DNA of 64,000 nucleotides from Roseiterribacter gracilis (GTDB taxonomy: Bacteria > Pseudomonadota > Alphaproteobacteria > BOG-932 > Roseiterribacteraceae), in contig BOPV01000001.1 of the NCBI GenBank assembly GCA_018332375.1, positions 2,790,001-2,854,000 of the forward strand. Reading direction: 5' to 3'. Every line of letters starts with the position of its first letter. The stretch's first letter is position 1. Of this stretch, positions 17,595 through 26,455 are shown piece by piece. Both the position numbers and the translations under genes were made by a program. Below the pieces are notes generated by a model. That model was not told the origin of the DNA and did not search any database. It saw only the letters and a program-made list of their open reading frames with translations.

Positions 17595-19318
17595 GCGACC
17601 GCCATCCGCGGCGGCGTCAGTACGCGCGACAGCGGCAAGGTCACGGTTGCGCGCGTGCCTTCGCCGGGCTGGCTCGACAGAGTCAGCGTGCCGCCATGCA
17701 GCTCAACCAGTTCGCGTGCCAACGGCAGGCCGATGCCGGTGCCGCCAGCCCGGCGCGCACCGGCTTCTTTGAGCTGAACGAAGCGGGCCATCACGCGTTC
17801 GATGTCGTCCGGCGCGATGCCGATGCCGCTATCGGCAACGGTGAAGCGCGGTTCGCCTTCTTCGGTGCGATCGAATTCGACCGTCACCGCGCCGCCGGCC
17901 GGCGTGTATTTGATCGCGTTGGTCAGCAGGTTGATGATCACCTGCAGCAAGCGACGCTCGTCGGCCAGCACCGGAATGTCGCCGGCACGATCGTCGAGTT
18001 GCAACGTGACGCCGGCCGCATCGGCTTGCGGCCCGTGCATGCGGATCGCCTTGCGCAGCACCGCCAAGATCGAGGTCGGTGCTTCATCGAGATCCAACGC
18101 GCCGGCTTCGATCTTGCTGAGGTCGAGAATGTCGTTGACCAGCGACAGAAGATGTTCGCCGCTGGCGATGATGTCGCGTGCCCACACGGCATATTCGGCC
18201 GGCATCGGTCCGCGCGCCTGACCATCGATCAATTTCGCAAAACCGATAATGACGGTGAGCGGCGAGCGCAGCTCGTGGCTCATATTCGACAGGAAGTCTG
18301 ACTTGGCCTGCATCGCGCGTTTGAGCTGCACTTCGCTTTCTTCCAGCGCCAACGCCATGCGCGCATCGCGGCGTGCCAGGCGCAGCCCGGTCAAGGTCAG
18401 TGCCAGAATGATCGCAAGCGCGGCGCTGATCGCGATTCCGATCAGCACCGCCGTCGAACGCCAATCTTCGAGCGCGCCGTCGAGCGAACGCGAAATGCCG
18501 ATGATCAACGGATAGCGATCGAGATCGACGCCGGTCGTGAGCCGCATGCGCCCGTCAAAGCCGCGCACGCGACCGAGACGTTGCGGTGCCGTGACGGTGA
18601 CCCGCAGGTCGCGATTCTGCGCCTTCTGGCCGATCATCGATTCCATGTGCGGCCAGCGCGCAATCAACTCGCGCTCGGCGGTGAACAACACCGTCGCGGT
18701 GTCGGGACCGACATCGATTGCCGAGAAGGTACGTTCGATCCAGTTGGCGGCGATGCCGATGACCGCAGCGCCGAGGAACTCGCCGACCGGGTTTCGGATC
18801 GGGCGAACGATGTAAAAGATCCAATTGTTGGTATGTCGTGACCGCAGCGGGCCGGTGACGACCAGCTTGCGTAACGGGTTGTCGCGCAGCTGCTGCAGAT
18901 AGGCCCGGTCGGCGAGATTGTAGGTCGGCGCCGGATATTCGCGCGAACTGGCGAGCGGCATGCCGTCGGTGCCGATGACGCTGACGACTTCGATCTGGCC
19001 CAACGATGCCTGGGTCTGGCGCAGCTCTTCGTAGAACGCGCGCGTGCCGATCTGCGCCCGCAGCTGGGGCAGATCCATCGCGCCGGTATCTTCGATCTGA
19101 TTGGTCAGGCGCAGCAGCGCGAAATCCGCACCCGCGACCGTCTGTTCGATCCGTTCGCCGACGATGCGCGCGACGTTGACGAGTTCGCGGTCGGCATCGG
19201 CGATCGCGTCGTCATGCAGCTTGATGACAGCGCCGAGCGCAAGCGCGAGCACAAGCGCCGCCACGATCGTGCCGGCCGCAACAATTGCTCGCGGCAGAGA
19301 AAGGCGGGTGCCCCCCAT
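17591..19318 (-). CDS. Membrane sensor histidine kinase with extracytoplasmic Cache-like domain
   Basis: 575 residues: a first transmembrane segment at about 10-32, a periplasmic double-Cache-type sensor (about 35-285, including ADRAYLQQLRDNP and FYIVRPIRNPVGEFLGAAVIGI), a second membrane helix at about 290-312, then HisKA (LSNMSHELRSPLTVIIGFAKL, phospho-His) and HATPase_c with N, G1 and G2 boxes (NLLTNAIKYTPAGG, DSGIGIAPDD, GTGIGLPLARELV). No receiver domain and no response regulator gene is adjacent, so it is an orphan kinase. It lies 35 bases behind the polyketide operon on the same strand. Confidence 0.93.
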   Translation of the reverse strand: MGGTRLSLPRAIVAAGTIVAALVLALALGAVIKLHDDAIADADRELVNVARIVGERIEQTVAGADFALLRLTNQIEDTGAMDLPQLRAQIGTRAFYEELRQTQASLGQIEVVSVIGTDGMPLASSREYPAPTYNLADRAYLQQLRDNPLRKLVVTGPLRSRHTNNWIFYIVRPIRNPVGEFLGAAVIGIAANWIERTFSAIDVGPDTATVLFTAERELIARWPHMESMIGQKAQNRDLRVTVTAPQRLGRVRGFDGRMRLTTGVDLDRYPLIIGISRSLDGALEDWRSTAVLIGIAISAALAIILALTLTGLRLARRDARMALALEESEVQLKRAMQAKSDFLSNMSHELRSPLTVIIGFAKLIDGQARGPMPAEYAVWARDIIASGEHLLSLVNDILDLSKIEAGALDLDEAPTSILAVLRKAIRMHGPQADAAGVTLQLDDRAGDIPVLADERRLLQVIINLLTNAIKYTPAGGAVTVEFDRTEEGEPRFTVADSGIGIAPDDIERVMARFVQLKEAGARRAGGTGIGLPLARELVELHGGTLTLSSQPGEGTRATVTLPLSRVLTPPRMAVA

Positions 19319-19353
19319 CGCGAACGGGTACCCGGCTTATGATGCAAAAACAA

Positions 19354-19854
19354 TTAACGATTGCGTCTGGGTGCGAGAACGCGATCTTCGGTGCGAATCC
19401 GCCACAGAGTCAGCGCACCGCTCAGCACTGTAAAAACCGCCGCGGTCGCGATCTGGCCGAAGGCCATCGGCAGGGCGATGATTTCCCCCGCGACCACCCA
19501 GTAATTCGGGTGTCGCACCCATCGATAGGGGCCACGTCGAACCAGCGGCGCACGATCCAGCGTGATGATGCGCGTGGTCCAGAACGGGCCCAGGGAAGCG
19601 ATGACCCAGGCGCGCCCGGCTTGCAGCAACATGAACAGCGCCAGCCACAGCCAATTCACCGCCTGCTCGCTGTCGAGCTGCGCCAAGATCGCCAGCAGCC
19701 ACGCCCCATGCAGGATTACGAACAGGCGATAGTGACCGCGCCCATGTTCGACGCCGCCGCGTGCGAGCAGCCGCGCCTCGTTACGGCGCGCCAACATCAG
19801 TTCGGCGAGGCGTTGTAGCGCGACCAAGACCAGAATGATGAGCGGCAACCTCAA
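19354..19854 (-). CDS. Isoprenylcysteine carboxyl methyltransferase-like membrane protein (BpsB/SrsB type)
   Basis: An integral membrane methyltransferase of about 166 residues with several hydrophobic helices and the family end LVRRGPYRWVRHPNYWVVAGEI, the SAM-binding RHPxY motif. A TTG at 19854 overlaps the stop of the type III polyketide synthase gene (TTGA), the most economical start; another TTG lies two codons later. In Bacillus (bpsA-bpsB) and Streptomyces (srsA-srsB) relatives of this family O-methylate the alkylpyrone or alkylresorcinol made by the neighbouring synthase. The same pairing here supports that role by inference. Confidence 0.8.
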   Translation of the reverse strand: MRLPLIILVLVALQRLAELMLARRNEARLLARGGVEHGRGHYRLFVILHGAWLLAILAQLDSEQAVNWLWLALFMLLQAGRAWVIASLGPFWTTRIITLDRAPLVRRGPYRWVRHPNYWVVAGEIIALPMAFGQIATAAVFTVLSGALTLWRIRTEDRVLAPRRNR

Positions 19855-20957
19855 GCGCTGTGCCCTGGTCCGACCAAACAGAAGGAAAGCGTGAAACCGG
19901 GCCCTAGTGCCGACATCAGATGCGATCCGCCGCCCGGCCGAACATCGCCGCGCGCCAAACGCCGTTCCAGCACGAACCAGACGGTCGCCGCCGACATATT
20001 GCCGAAGTCGCGCAGCACCGCGCGTTCGACGTCGAGACTGCCCGGTTCGCGCTCCATCGCCGCTTCGATTGCTTCGACGACTTTGGCGCCGCCGGGATGA
20101 CAGATGAGTCCGCCCAGCGTTTCGGCGGATGCGTCGTTGGCGACAAGAAACTGATCGGCGATTGTGCGCATCTCGCTGCGCACGATGCCGGGAATGTCGC
20201 GCGAGAAAATCACGCCCAACCCGTCCGGTTCGACCGACCAACCCATCACGTCGATACTGTCCGGCCAGCAATGTTCGCCGCTGGCTTCGACGGTCAGCAA
20301 CGGCGCGCGATCGGGCAGCGCATCGGTCGACAGCAAGGCAGCCGCAGCACCATCACCGAACAAGGCGGTGGCGAGAATGTTCGACTTGCTGAGATCGCTT
20401 TGCCGCAACGTCAAACTGCACAATTCAATCACCAGCAACAGAACGCGGCTGCCAGGACGCGCCTCGGCCAGTTGCGCCGCGCGCGCCAATCCCGTGACGC
20501 CGCCCGCGCAACCGAGTCCAAAGATCGGCAGGCGCGCGACGTCGCGGCGAAATTTCATGCGTTGCAACAGGCGTGCATCAAGGCTGGGCGTTGCGATTCC
20601 GGTCGAACAGACCGTGATGATCTGATCGACGTTCGCGGCGTCCAGACCTGCATTGGCAAGACAGCGCGTCGCCGCCTGTTCGAGCAGATCGTCGGCATGG
20701 GCGAGAAATCGCTGGTTGCGGCCGGTCCAATCCTGCTTGGCGACATACCAATCGACCGGTTCGCAAACCTGCCGCGCATCGATGCCGGCGGTGTCGAACA
20801 CCTGCCACATCCGATCAAAATGTTCGGACCGGCCCTGAAAGATCCGCCGCGCACCTTCGCGCGCCATCTCCTTGTCGACGCGATGCGGTGGGCTTGCGGT
20901 GGCAAGTGCCAACAACCGTGCTGGAGCGCGAGAAGACGTTTGCACGGCGATGGACAT
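19851..20957 (-). CDS. Type III polyketide synthase (chalcone/alkylpyrone synthase family)
   Basis: Condenses an acyl-CoA starter with malonyl-CoA units without a carrier protein. The Cys-His-Asn triad is visible in 368 residues: C150 in IFGLGCAGGVTGL, H287 in ICHPGGAKV and N320 in FGNMSAATV. Bacterial relatives with a downstream ICMT-like gene make long-chain alkylpyrones or alkylresorcinols; substrate length here is unknown. It follows an enoyl-CoA hydratase gene by eight bases and overlaps the methyltransferase gene, so the three form one operon. Confidence 0.92.
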   Translation of the reverse strand: MSIAVQTSSRAPARLLALATASPPHRVDKEMAREGARRIFQGRSEHFDRMWQVFDTAGIDARQVCEPVDWYVAKQDWTGRNQRFLAHADDLLEQAATRCLANAGLDAANVDQIITVCSTGIATPSLDARLLQRMKFRRDVARLPIFGLGCAGGVTGLARAAQLAEARPGSRVLLLVIELCSLTLRQSDLSKSNILATALFGDGAAAALLSTDALPDRAPLLTVEASGEHCWPDSIDVMGWSVEPDGLGVIFSRDIPGIVRSEMRTIADQFLVANDASAETLGGLICHPGGAKVVEAIEAAMEREPGSLDVERAVLRDFGNMSAATVWFVLERRLARGDVRPGGGSHLMSALGPGFTLSFCLVGPGHSA

Positions 20958-20965
20958 GTGTTTGC

Positions 20966-21751
20966 TCAGGCGTAAGGAAAGCGGGGTTTTCGTTTTTCGA
21001 GAAATGCGGCAGTGCCTTCGGCGAAATCGGGACTGCGGAAGGCGTCGAAGAAATCCCGCCGCGTTGCGGAATCATCTTCGGTCTGTCCGTTCAAAATGCG
21101 GCGCACCGTGCGCTTCACCATGCGCACGCTGAATTGCGATGCGGCAGCAACGTCGGCCGCCCAGCTGCGCGTCTGGTCGGCAAGTTCGCTTGGACCGTAC
21201 AGGCGATCGATCAAGCCGATGCGATATGCTTCCTCGGCGTCTGCGATGCGGCCGGTGAAGAGAATGTCTTTGGCGACGCTGGGTCCTACCACATCGACCA
21301 GACGCTTGGTGTCTTCCAACGTATAAGCGAGACCAAGTTTGGCCGGCGTGATGCCGAGCCGCGCGCTGCGATCGGCAAAGCGCACGTCGCATGCAAGCGC
21401 CAGCGCGCAACCGCCGCCGACGCACGGGCCTTGAATCATCGCCACCGTCGCTTTGTCCAGCTCGACCAGCGCGCGCATCGCCGCTGCGATTCCTTCGGAA
21501 TATTCGCGCGTCGATTCCTCGGTCGCGTAGACCTCGTCGAATTCCGAGATGTCGGCGCCAGCAGCAAAGGCGCTCGAATCCGCGCCGCGCACCACCAGCA
21601 CTTTGAGCTTCTTGTCCTCGGCAACGCGCTGCACGAGGTCGGCTATCGAACGCCACATCGCCCGGCTTAGTGCGTTGCGCCGTTCGGGACGGTTGAGGAC
21701 CAAATGCGCAACCTCGCCTTCGGCGTGGAGATAGACCGGTGTCTGAGTCAT
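20966..21751 (-). CDS. Enoyl-CoA hydratase/isomerase family protein
   Basis: Crotonase-fold protein of 261 residues from ATG 21751, with AGGAG four bases before it. The oxyanion-hole segments are SAFAAGADISEF and IQGPCVGGGCALALACDVRFA; the glutamate usually found in the hydratase position (region ARLGITPAKLGLA) is replaced, so strict 2-enoyl-CoA hydration is not certain. As first gene of the operon with the polyketide synthase it may supply or edit an acyl-CoA starter, but crotonases are common and the link is only positional. Confidence 0.88.
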   Translation of the reverse strand: MTQTPVYLHAEGEVAHLVLNRPERRNALSRAMWRSIADLVQRVAEDKKLKVLVVRGADSSAFAAGADISEFDEVYATEESTREYSEGIAAAMRALVELDKATVAMIQGPCVGGGCALALACDVRFADRSARLGITPAKLGLAYTLEDTKRLVDVVGPSVAKDILFTGRIADAEEAYRIGLIDRLYGPSELADQTRSWAADVAAASQFSVRMVKRTVRRILNGQTEDDSATRRDFFDAFRSPDFAEGTAAFLEKRKPRFPYA

Positions 21752-21883
21752 GCGGCTCCTGTCGGCGAAAGGCTGAGGCAGACCATAGGATGGTCTCACC
21801 TCCGGCTGTATGGCCGGACGAGCTTGCCAATCACGGACCCGCTGCGCAAATGTCCGGACAGATTTATCCGTCAGGAGCATGCG

Positions 21884-22354
21884 ATGTCGGCTGCGAGGAT
21901 CGATATTCGCCGTGAGATGCCGCTGCTCGCGCGTCACGAAGGCGAGTGGGAAGGCACGTACATCTACGTCGATACAGACGGGAAGATTATCGATCGGCAC
22001 CGGAGTCACCTCTCCTGTACGTTTCCGACCGAGGGTGAATTCCCTTATCTGCAGATCAATCGCTACTACTGGGACGACGGGCGCTCGGAGATCATTCACT
22101 TTCCCGCGCGCTACGCTGACGGTCGCATCTGGTGGGACACCGAGCGCATTCGCGGCTGGGCAACATCGGTGCCGATCGACACCGAATCACGCACCACGAT
22201 GCTGATGTGGGTGCGCAAGGACATGCCCGACATCTATCTCTACGAAATGATTCAGATTTCTGCTGACAACCAGAAGCGCGGCCGAACCTGGCACTGGTTC
22301 CGCAACGACGAGCTGTACCAGCGCACCATCATCCAAGAGCGACGGGTCGGCTGA
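21884..22354 (+). CDS. DUF3598-type hypothetical protein
   Basis: 156 residues from ATG 21884 (AGGAG seven bases upstream). The opening MPLLARHEGEWEGTYIYVDTDGKIIDRH and later RYYWDDGRSEI, WWDTERIRGWATSVP, MLMWVRKDMPD and RTWHWFRNDEL are typical of the lipocalin-like DUF3598 family, which often binds hydrophobic ligands or acts in secondary metabolism. No signal peptide. It is divergent from the enoyl-CoA hydratase gene with a 132-base gap. Function is not known; a beta-barrel fold is the best inference. Confidence 0.7.
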   Translation: MSAARIDIRREMPLLARHEGEWEGTYIYVDTDGKIIDRHRSHLSCTFPTEGEFPYLQINRYYWDDGRSEIIHFPARYADGRIWWDTERIRGWATSVPIDTESRTTMLMWVRKDMPDIYLYEMIQISADNQKRGRTWHWFRNDELYQRTIIQERRVG

Positions 22355-22423
22355 GTTCGGCAGCCTTCAGCCGCATCGCCAAAAAGACGGTGATCCTGGC
22401 GCTGATCTGGTAGATTCGCGGCC

Positions 22424-23389
22424 GTGTTACCGACCACAACTTTACACGCGCTCGAAGGCGCGCTGGCCATTGACGCGGCCGGAACCGCACTCGCCGCCGG
22501 CGCACAGCCAGGCGAGCACCAAGCCTGTCAGAATTGCGGTACGGCGCTGCAAGGCCCCTACTGCCATCACTGCGGTCAGTACGACGAAAAGAGCAAACGG
22601 CCGTGGTGGATCCTGGTCGAGCACGCGCCCGATTCACCGACCCGGTTTCAGTCGCGGATTTTGCGTTCGTACGCCTGGCTGCTGCTGCGGCCCGGTCGCA
22701 TGACGGCGGCGTTTCTTGCGGGTCAACGCGCCCGCTTCGTGCCGCCGATCCGACTCTATATTTTCACCAGCCTGATTTTCTTCCTCGCGCTCGGCGCGAG
22801 CGGGTTGGTTCTGGTGCAGCCTGTGTCAGAGCGCATCCAGCACGACGGCGACACCGACAACAACGTTACGTTCGAGCTGCTGGCGCCGCCGCGCAAAACG
22901 CCGGTTCTTCTGCCCGGCGACATTCAGCACGAGGGCGACGGCGTCATCAAAATCGGACGCAAAGGCAAACAGAAAAAGATCAACATCGACCAACTGGTCG
23001 AGCTGGTGAACGACCCGGTCAAAATGTCGGCGTTCCTGACCGAATGGTTGCCACGCGTGCTGGTCGCGGCGATGCCGATTTTCGCGCTGTTGCTGGGGCT
23101 GCTCTATATCCGCCGGCGCCGCGGCCTGATCGACCATCTGGTGCTGACCCTGCACCTGCACGCATTTCTGTTTGAGGTCGGCGTTCTTTTGATCGGATTG
23201 CGCGTAGCAACAGGGATCAGCCTGCCTGCCTTCGCGCTGCCGTTGCTGTTGAGCGTGTATTTCCTGCTGACGATCAAGCGAGTCTACCGGCAGAACTGGT
23301 TCAAGACCTGCGTTAAGAGTTTCATTCTCTTCCTGGCTTATCCCAACATCCTGTTGCTGGCGGCGGTTGCGTTGGCAATCTGGACCTGA
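22424..23389 (+). CDS. DUF3667-type zinc-ribbon membrane protein
   Basis: 321 residues. Residues about 33-51 hold a zinc ribbon (CQNCGTALQGPYCHHCGQ), then a segment RPGRMTAAFLAGQRARFVPPIRLYIFTSLIFF, the family's signature leading into the first membrane helix, a charged soluble stretch in the middle and three or four further membrane helices to the C-terminus. Start GTG 22424 is the only sensible one before the zinc ribbon. The protein probably sits in the inner membrane with the zinc ribbon inside the cell. It ends one base before the sensor kinase gene starts and is likely co-transcribed with it. Confidence 0.75.
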   Translation: MLPTTTLHALEGALAIDAAGTALAAGAQPGEHQACQNCGTALQGPYCHHCGQYDEKSKRPWWILVEHAPDSPTRFQSRILRSYAWLLLRPGRMTAAFLAGQRARFVPPIRLYIFTSLIFFLALGASGLVLVQPVSERIQHDGDTDNNVTFELLAPPRKTPVLLPGDIQHEGDGVIKIGRKGKQKKINIDQLVELVNDPVKMSAFLTEWLPRVLVAAMPIFALLLGLLYIRRRRGLIDHLVLTLHLHAFLFEVGVLLIGLRVATGISLPAFALPLLLSVYFLLTIKRVYRQNWFKTCVKSFILFLAYPNILLLAAVALAIWT

Positions 23390-23390
23390 C

Positions 23391-25196
23391 GTGCAACGCG
23401 CCACCCAAGCAGTCGATTTGAACGATCCGGCACTTTTAGAAACGGCAACGCCGGCGCGATTGGCGCGCAACCTGTCGGCGACGCGTCCGTTGCTGCTGGG
23501 CTTGCTCGCCACGTGTTTCGTGATCGCGGTGTTTCTGGGCCTGGAGCTGGCGGCCGAATATCGGCGCGCGCTGGGCGACGCCGAGCGTGCAACCTTGGCC
23601 GCCGCACGGATCGGCCAACGCCAAGTGTCGCAAGCGCTGCAGCACATCCAGCTTGCGTTCCAGTCGTTCGACGAAGATCCGACCGTGACCTCGACCTTGG
23701 TGGTCCGGCGCGTCAATTCCGAACAGCACGCCGCGCTTTGGCGCATCCGCAACAGCTCTCCGCTCTTCTCGCGCCTGATCGTGGTCGACACTGAAGGCCG
23801 TCTCGCCGCCAGTTCGGAACAGGCAGACCCCGCGCCGATTTCATTCGCCGAGCGCAGCTGGTTCCAGGCGCAGATCAAACAAGTTGGCACGGGCTTGCGC
23901 TTTGACGAGCCGCTGCAAATCCATGACGAGGTGCAGGCGATTCCGGTATCGCAGCGTCTGATGACGCCGGAAGGCCAGTTCGCCGGCGTGTTGGTCGCGT
24001 ATGTGCGGCCCGAATATTTTGCCGACTTCTTCGCGTCGCTTGCGGTCGATTCGATGAACCTGCTGCGGAGCGACGGCAACATCCTGGCGCGCCATCCGAC
24101 TTTGCCGCCCGGCGCACCGACGTTGGTGCGCGAACAAGACGGTCCCGAACCGCAAGGCGTGCGCGGCGAAGAATGGACTGCACGCCGCCCGTCGCAGATT
24201 GACGGGCAACCGTCGCTGCTGGCTGCGACGCGCGTCCCCAACACCGATCTCTATGTCGTCGCGCGCCTGACGCAATCAACTGTGCTGGCACGGTGGAGTC
24301 GCGACGTGATGCCGTTGGCCTTGTCGGCCAGCGCCTTGCTGCTCGCCTTTGCCGCTGTCGGTATGTGGCTGGCGCGTTCGTTGAAACGTCGCGACGTGCT
24401 GGTGCACGCAATCGTCGAAGCGCAAGAAGCCGCTGACCTGGCGCGCGCCGAAGCCGAAGCGGCCAGCAACGCGAAGTCGAACTTCCTGGCGCAGATGAGT
24501 CACGAGCTGCGCACGCCGCTGAACGCGATCCTGGGCTTCGCGCAGGTGTTGGAAGGCGAGATGTTCGGCAAGCATGTCGACTCGCGCTACCGCGAATATA
24601 GCCGCCACATCCGCCGCAGCGGCGATCACCTGCTGCAGCTGATCAACAACCTGCTCGACCTGTCGAAGGTGCATAGCGGCAACTGGATTCTGGATGACGG
24701 GCCGGTCGATCTGGTCGCGTCCGCCGATTGGGTGCTGGAAATTCTGGGACAGCGCGCGACCGAAGCGTCGCTGACCTTGACCAATGCGATCTCGGCCGAT
24801 TTCCCCGAGATCCACGCCGACAAGCGCATCTTGCGACAAGTGCTGCTGAACCTGGTTGGCAACGCGATCAAGTTCACGCCGAGTGGTGGTCATATCTGGA
24901 TCGAAGCGGCGCGCGATGCGCGCGGTGGCGTCGCCTTGTCGGTGCGCGACACTGGCATCGGCATCGATCCCGCCGACATTCCCGAAATTCTGACGCCGTT
25001 CGGCACCGCCAAACGCCAAGCTACCACCGCTGCGCACGGCACCGGTCTTGGGCTGCCTTTGTCGAAAGCCTTCGCAGAACTGCATGGCGGCGCGCTGGAA
25101 GTCCGTGCCGCGCCTGGCGGCGGCACGATCGTCACGATGTTGCTACCGGACTCGCGCGTGATCGAAGCACCGCCGCTGCTGATCGCGATGGGGTAG
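23391..25196 (+). CDS. Membrane sensor histidine kinase (Cache-type sensor)
   Basis: 601 residues from GTG 23391, right after the previous stop; a TTG upstream would overlap. A membrane helix at about 35-55, a periplasmic sensor domain to about 295 (FAERSWFQAQIKQ...GLRFDEPL), a second helix at about 300-322, a short coiled linker, HisKA (LAQMSHELRTPLNAILGF) and HATPase_c (NLVGNAIKFTPSGG, DTGIGIDPADIPE, GTGLGLPLSKAFAELHGG). No receiver domain or neighbouring response regulator. It is similar in layout to the kinase at 17,591 but not a recent copy. A sigma-54-type promoter lies 70 bases after its stop. Confidence 0.93.
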   Translation: MQRATQAVDLNDPALLETATPARLARNLSATRPLLLGLLATCFVIAVFLGLELAAEYRRALGDAERATLAAARIGQRQVSQALQHIQLAFQSFDEDPTVTSTLVVRRVNSEQHAALWRIRNSSPLFSRLIVVDTEGRLAASSEQADPAPISFAERSWFQAQIKQVGTGLRFDEPLQIHDEVQAIPVSQRLMTPEGQFAGVLVAYVRPEYFADFFASLAVDSMNLLRSDGNILARHPTLPPGAPTLVREQDGPEPQGVRGEEWTARRPSQIDGQPSLLAATRVPNTDLYVVARLTQSTVLARWSRDVMPLALSASALLLAFAAVGMWLARSLKRRDVLVHAIVEAQEAADLARAEAEAASNAKSNFLAQMSHELRTPLNAILGFAQVLEGEMFGKHVDSRYREYSRHIRRSGDHLLQLINNLLDLSKVHSGNWILDDGPVDLVASADWVLEILGQRATEASLTLTNAISADFPEIHADKRILRQVLLNLVGNAIKFTPSGGHIWIEAARDARGGVALSVRDTGIGIDPADIPEILTPFGTAKRQATTAAHGTGLGLPLSKAFAELHGGALEVRAAPGGGTIVTMLLPDSRVIEAPPLLIAMG

Positions 25197-25268
25197 CCAG
25201 GCTTTCAGCGTCTATCGTTTTTACAGTTTCCAAGCGCTGCATTGCACTGAGCCGCACAACTGCCGCAA

Positions 25269-25283
25269 TGGCACGGTAGTTGC
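25269..25283 (+). promoter_or_regulatory. Sigma-54 (RpoN) -24/-12 promoter element
   Basis: TGGCACG-GTAG-TTGC matches the sigma-54 consensus TGGCAC-N5-TTGC at every fixed position, with GG and GC twelve bases apart. rpoN itself is present at 58,432. The element points to the right, into a gene-free stretch and then the 3' end of the convergent HMG-CoA lyase gene, so it has no obvious protein-coding target. The stretch 25,197-25,463 otherwise holds only the hairpin at 25,426-25,448. Confidence 0.6.
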
Positions 25284-25425
25284 GAAACGAGCTGCATCGC
25301 CCGACCCGCTACGGTGCTCCGGTACGGTCCACGGTGTGACGCGCGTCGTCAGAGAAAGACGGCGCTCCTCGCACCGCGCATCCAGACGGCCCGACAGATG
25401 CGTAATCGCGGCAACACGAACGTCC

Positions 25426-25448
25426 GGCCGCGCGGTTTCCGCGCGGCC
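25426..25448 (-). terminator. GC-rich hairpin behind the HMG-CoA lyase gene
   Basis: Perfect 10-base-pair stem (GGCCGCGCGG and CCGCGCGGCC) with loop TTT, 15 bases after the lyase stop on the minus strand. No T tract follows on either strand, so termination would not be the classical intrinsic kind. Confidence 0.5.
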
Positions 25449-25463
25449 CGGCGGCGGGGGGAG

Positions 25464-26381
25464 TTAGGCTGCGCAGGCAGCTTGCGCAGACGACGGGAAT
25501 CCACCCGCTTTCGACACCATGCCGGGCACGGTTTTGCCGAGCTGCGTTTCGATCCAGTTGGCTGCGTCGATCAGCTTGTCGAGATCGATACCGAGATCGA
25601 TGCCCATGCGCGACAGCATGTAGAGCACGTCTTCGCTGGCGACGTTGCCGGTGGCGCGCGGCGCGAACGGACAACCGCCGATGCCGCCGACCGATGCGTC
25701 GATATAGGTGACACCTTCCGCAACCGACGCCGCGACATTGGCGATGCCGGTGTTGCGCGTGTTGTGAAAATGCACGCGCAACGGCACGTCTCCGGCCAGT
25801 GGTTTGATCGTGCGCAGCATCTCGGTGACCTGGCTCGGTACGCCGACGCCGATCGTGTCGGCAACCGCGAGATCAACGCCGGGTGATTTCATGCAGGCTT
25901 CGACGATATCGCGCACACGCGACAACGGCACTTCGCCTTCGAACGGGCAACCGAACGCAGCGCTGATCGTCAGGCTGGCTTTGACGCCGCGTTCCTTCGC
26001 GGCGCGCGAAAGTTCGTGCCAGACGCGAATACTGTCTTCGACCGTCTGGCCTTGGTTCTTCTGGCCAAACGTGTCGCTGGCAACGACGACGCAACCGACT
26101 TCGTCGACACCGGCTTCGACTGCGCGATCGAAGCCTTTCTTGTTCAGCACCAAACCGATGTAGCTCACGCCGCGATCGCGCGGCACGCCGGCCATGACGT
26201 CGGCGGCGTCGGCCATTTGCGGGACGAGTTTCGGGTTCACGAAGCTGGTCGCTTCGAGGCGGCGGATACCGGCGTCGATCATGCGGTTGATGAACGCCAG
26301 CTTGGCCTCGGTCGAGACCGGCACTTTTTCGTTCTGCAGCCCGTCGCGGGCGCCGACTTCGACCAGTTGCACCTTTGCCAT
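25464..26381 (-). CDS. Hydroxymethylglutaryl-CoA lyase family protein
   Basis: DRE-TIM metallolyase of 305 residues; HMG-CoA lyase cleaves 3-hydroxy-3-methylglutaryl-CoA to acetyl-CoA and acetoacetate, the last step of leucine breakdown. Visible are VEVGARDGLQNE at the N-terminus (Arg and Asp of the active site), FHNTRNTGIANV with the metal-binding histidines, and the signature GGIGGCPFAPRATGNVASED with the catalytic Cys. ATG 26381 has AGAGG upstream. It is divergent from a class III CoA-transferase (74-base gap), a pairing also seen for citramalyl-CoA-type lyases, so other 3-hydroxyacyl-CoA substrates are possible. Confidence 0.9.
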   Translation of the reverse strand: MAKVQLVEVGARDGLQNEKVPVSTEAKLAFINRMIDAGIRRLEATSFVNPKLVPQMADAADVMAGVPRDRGVSYIGLVLNKKGFDRAVEAGVDEVGCVVVASDTFGQKNQGQTVEDSIRVWHELSRAAKERGVKASLTISAAFGCPFEGEVPLSRVRDIVEACMKSPGVDLAVADTIGVGVPSQVTEMLRTIKPLAGDVPLRVHFHNTRNTGIANVAASVAEGVTYIDASVGGIGGCPFAPRATGNVASEDVLYMLSRMGIDLGIDLDKLIDAANWIETQLGKTVPGMVSKAGGFPSSAQAACAA

Positions 26382-26455
26382 CACCAACCTCTTGCGCCGA
26401 TCCGAAGCCGCTCTGTACGACCGGATGTAGAACTTATGGGGCAGGATCCTAGCCG

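Noticed and set aside
22826..24244. 472-codon minus-strand frame opposite the membrane protein and kinase
   Set aside because: Ser/Arg/Thr-rich shadow without motifs.
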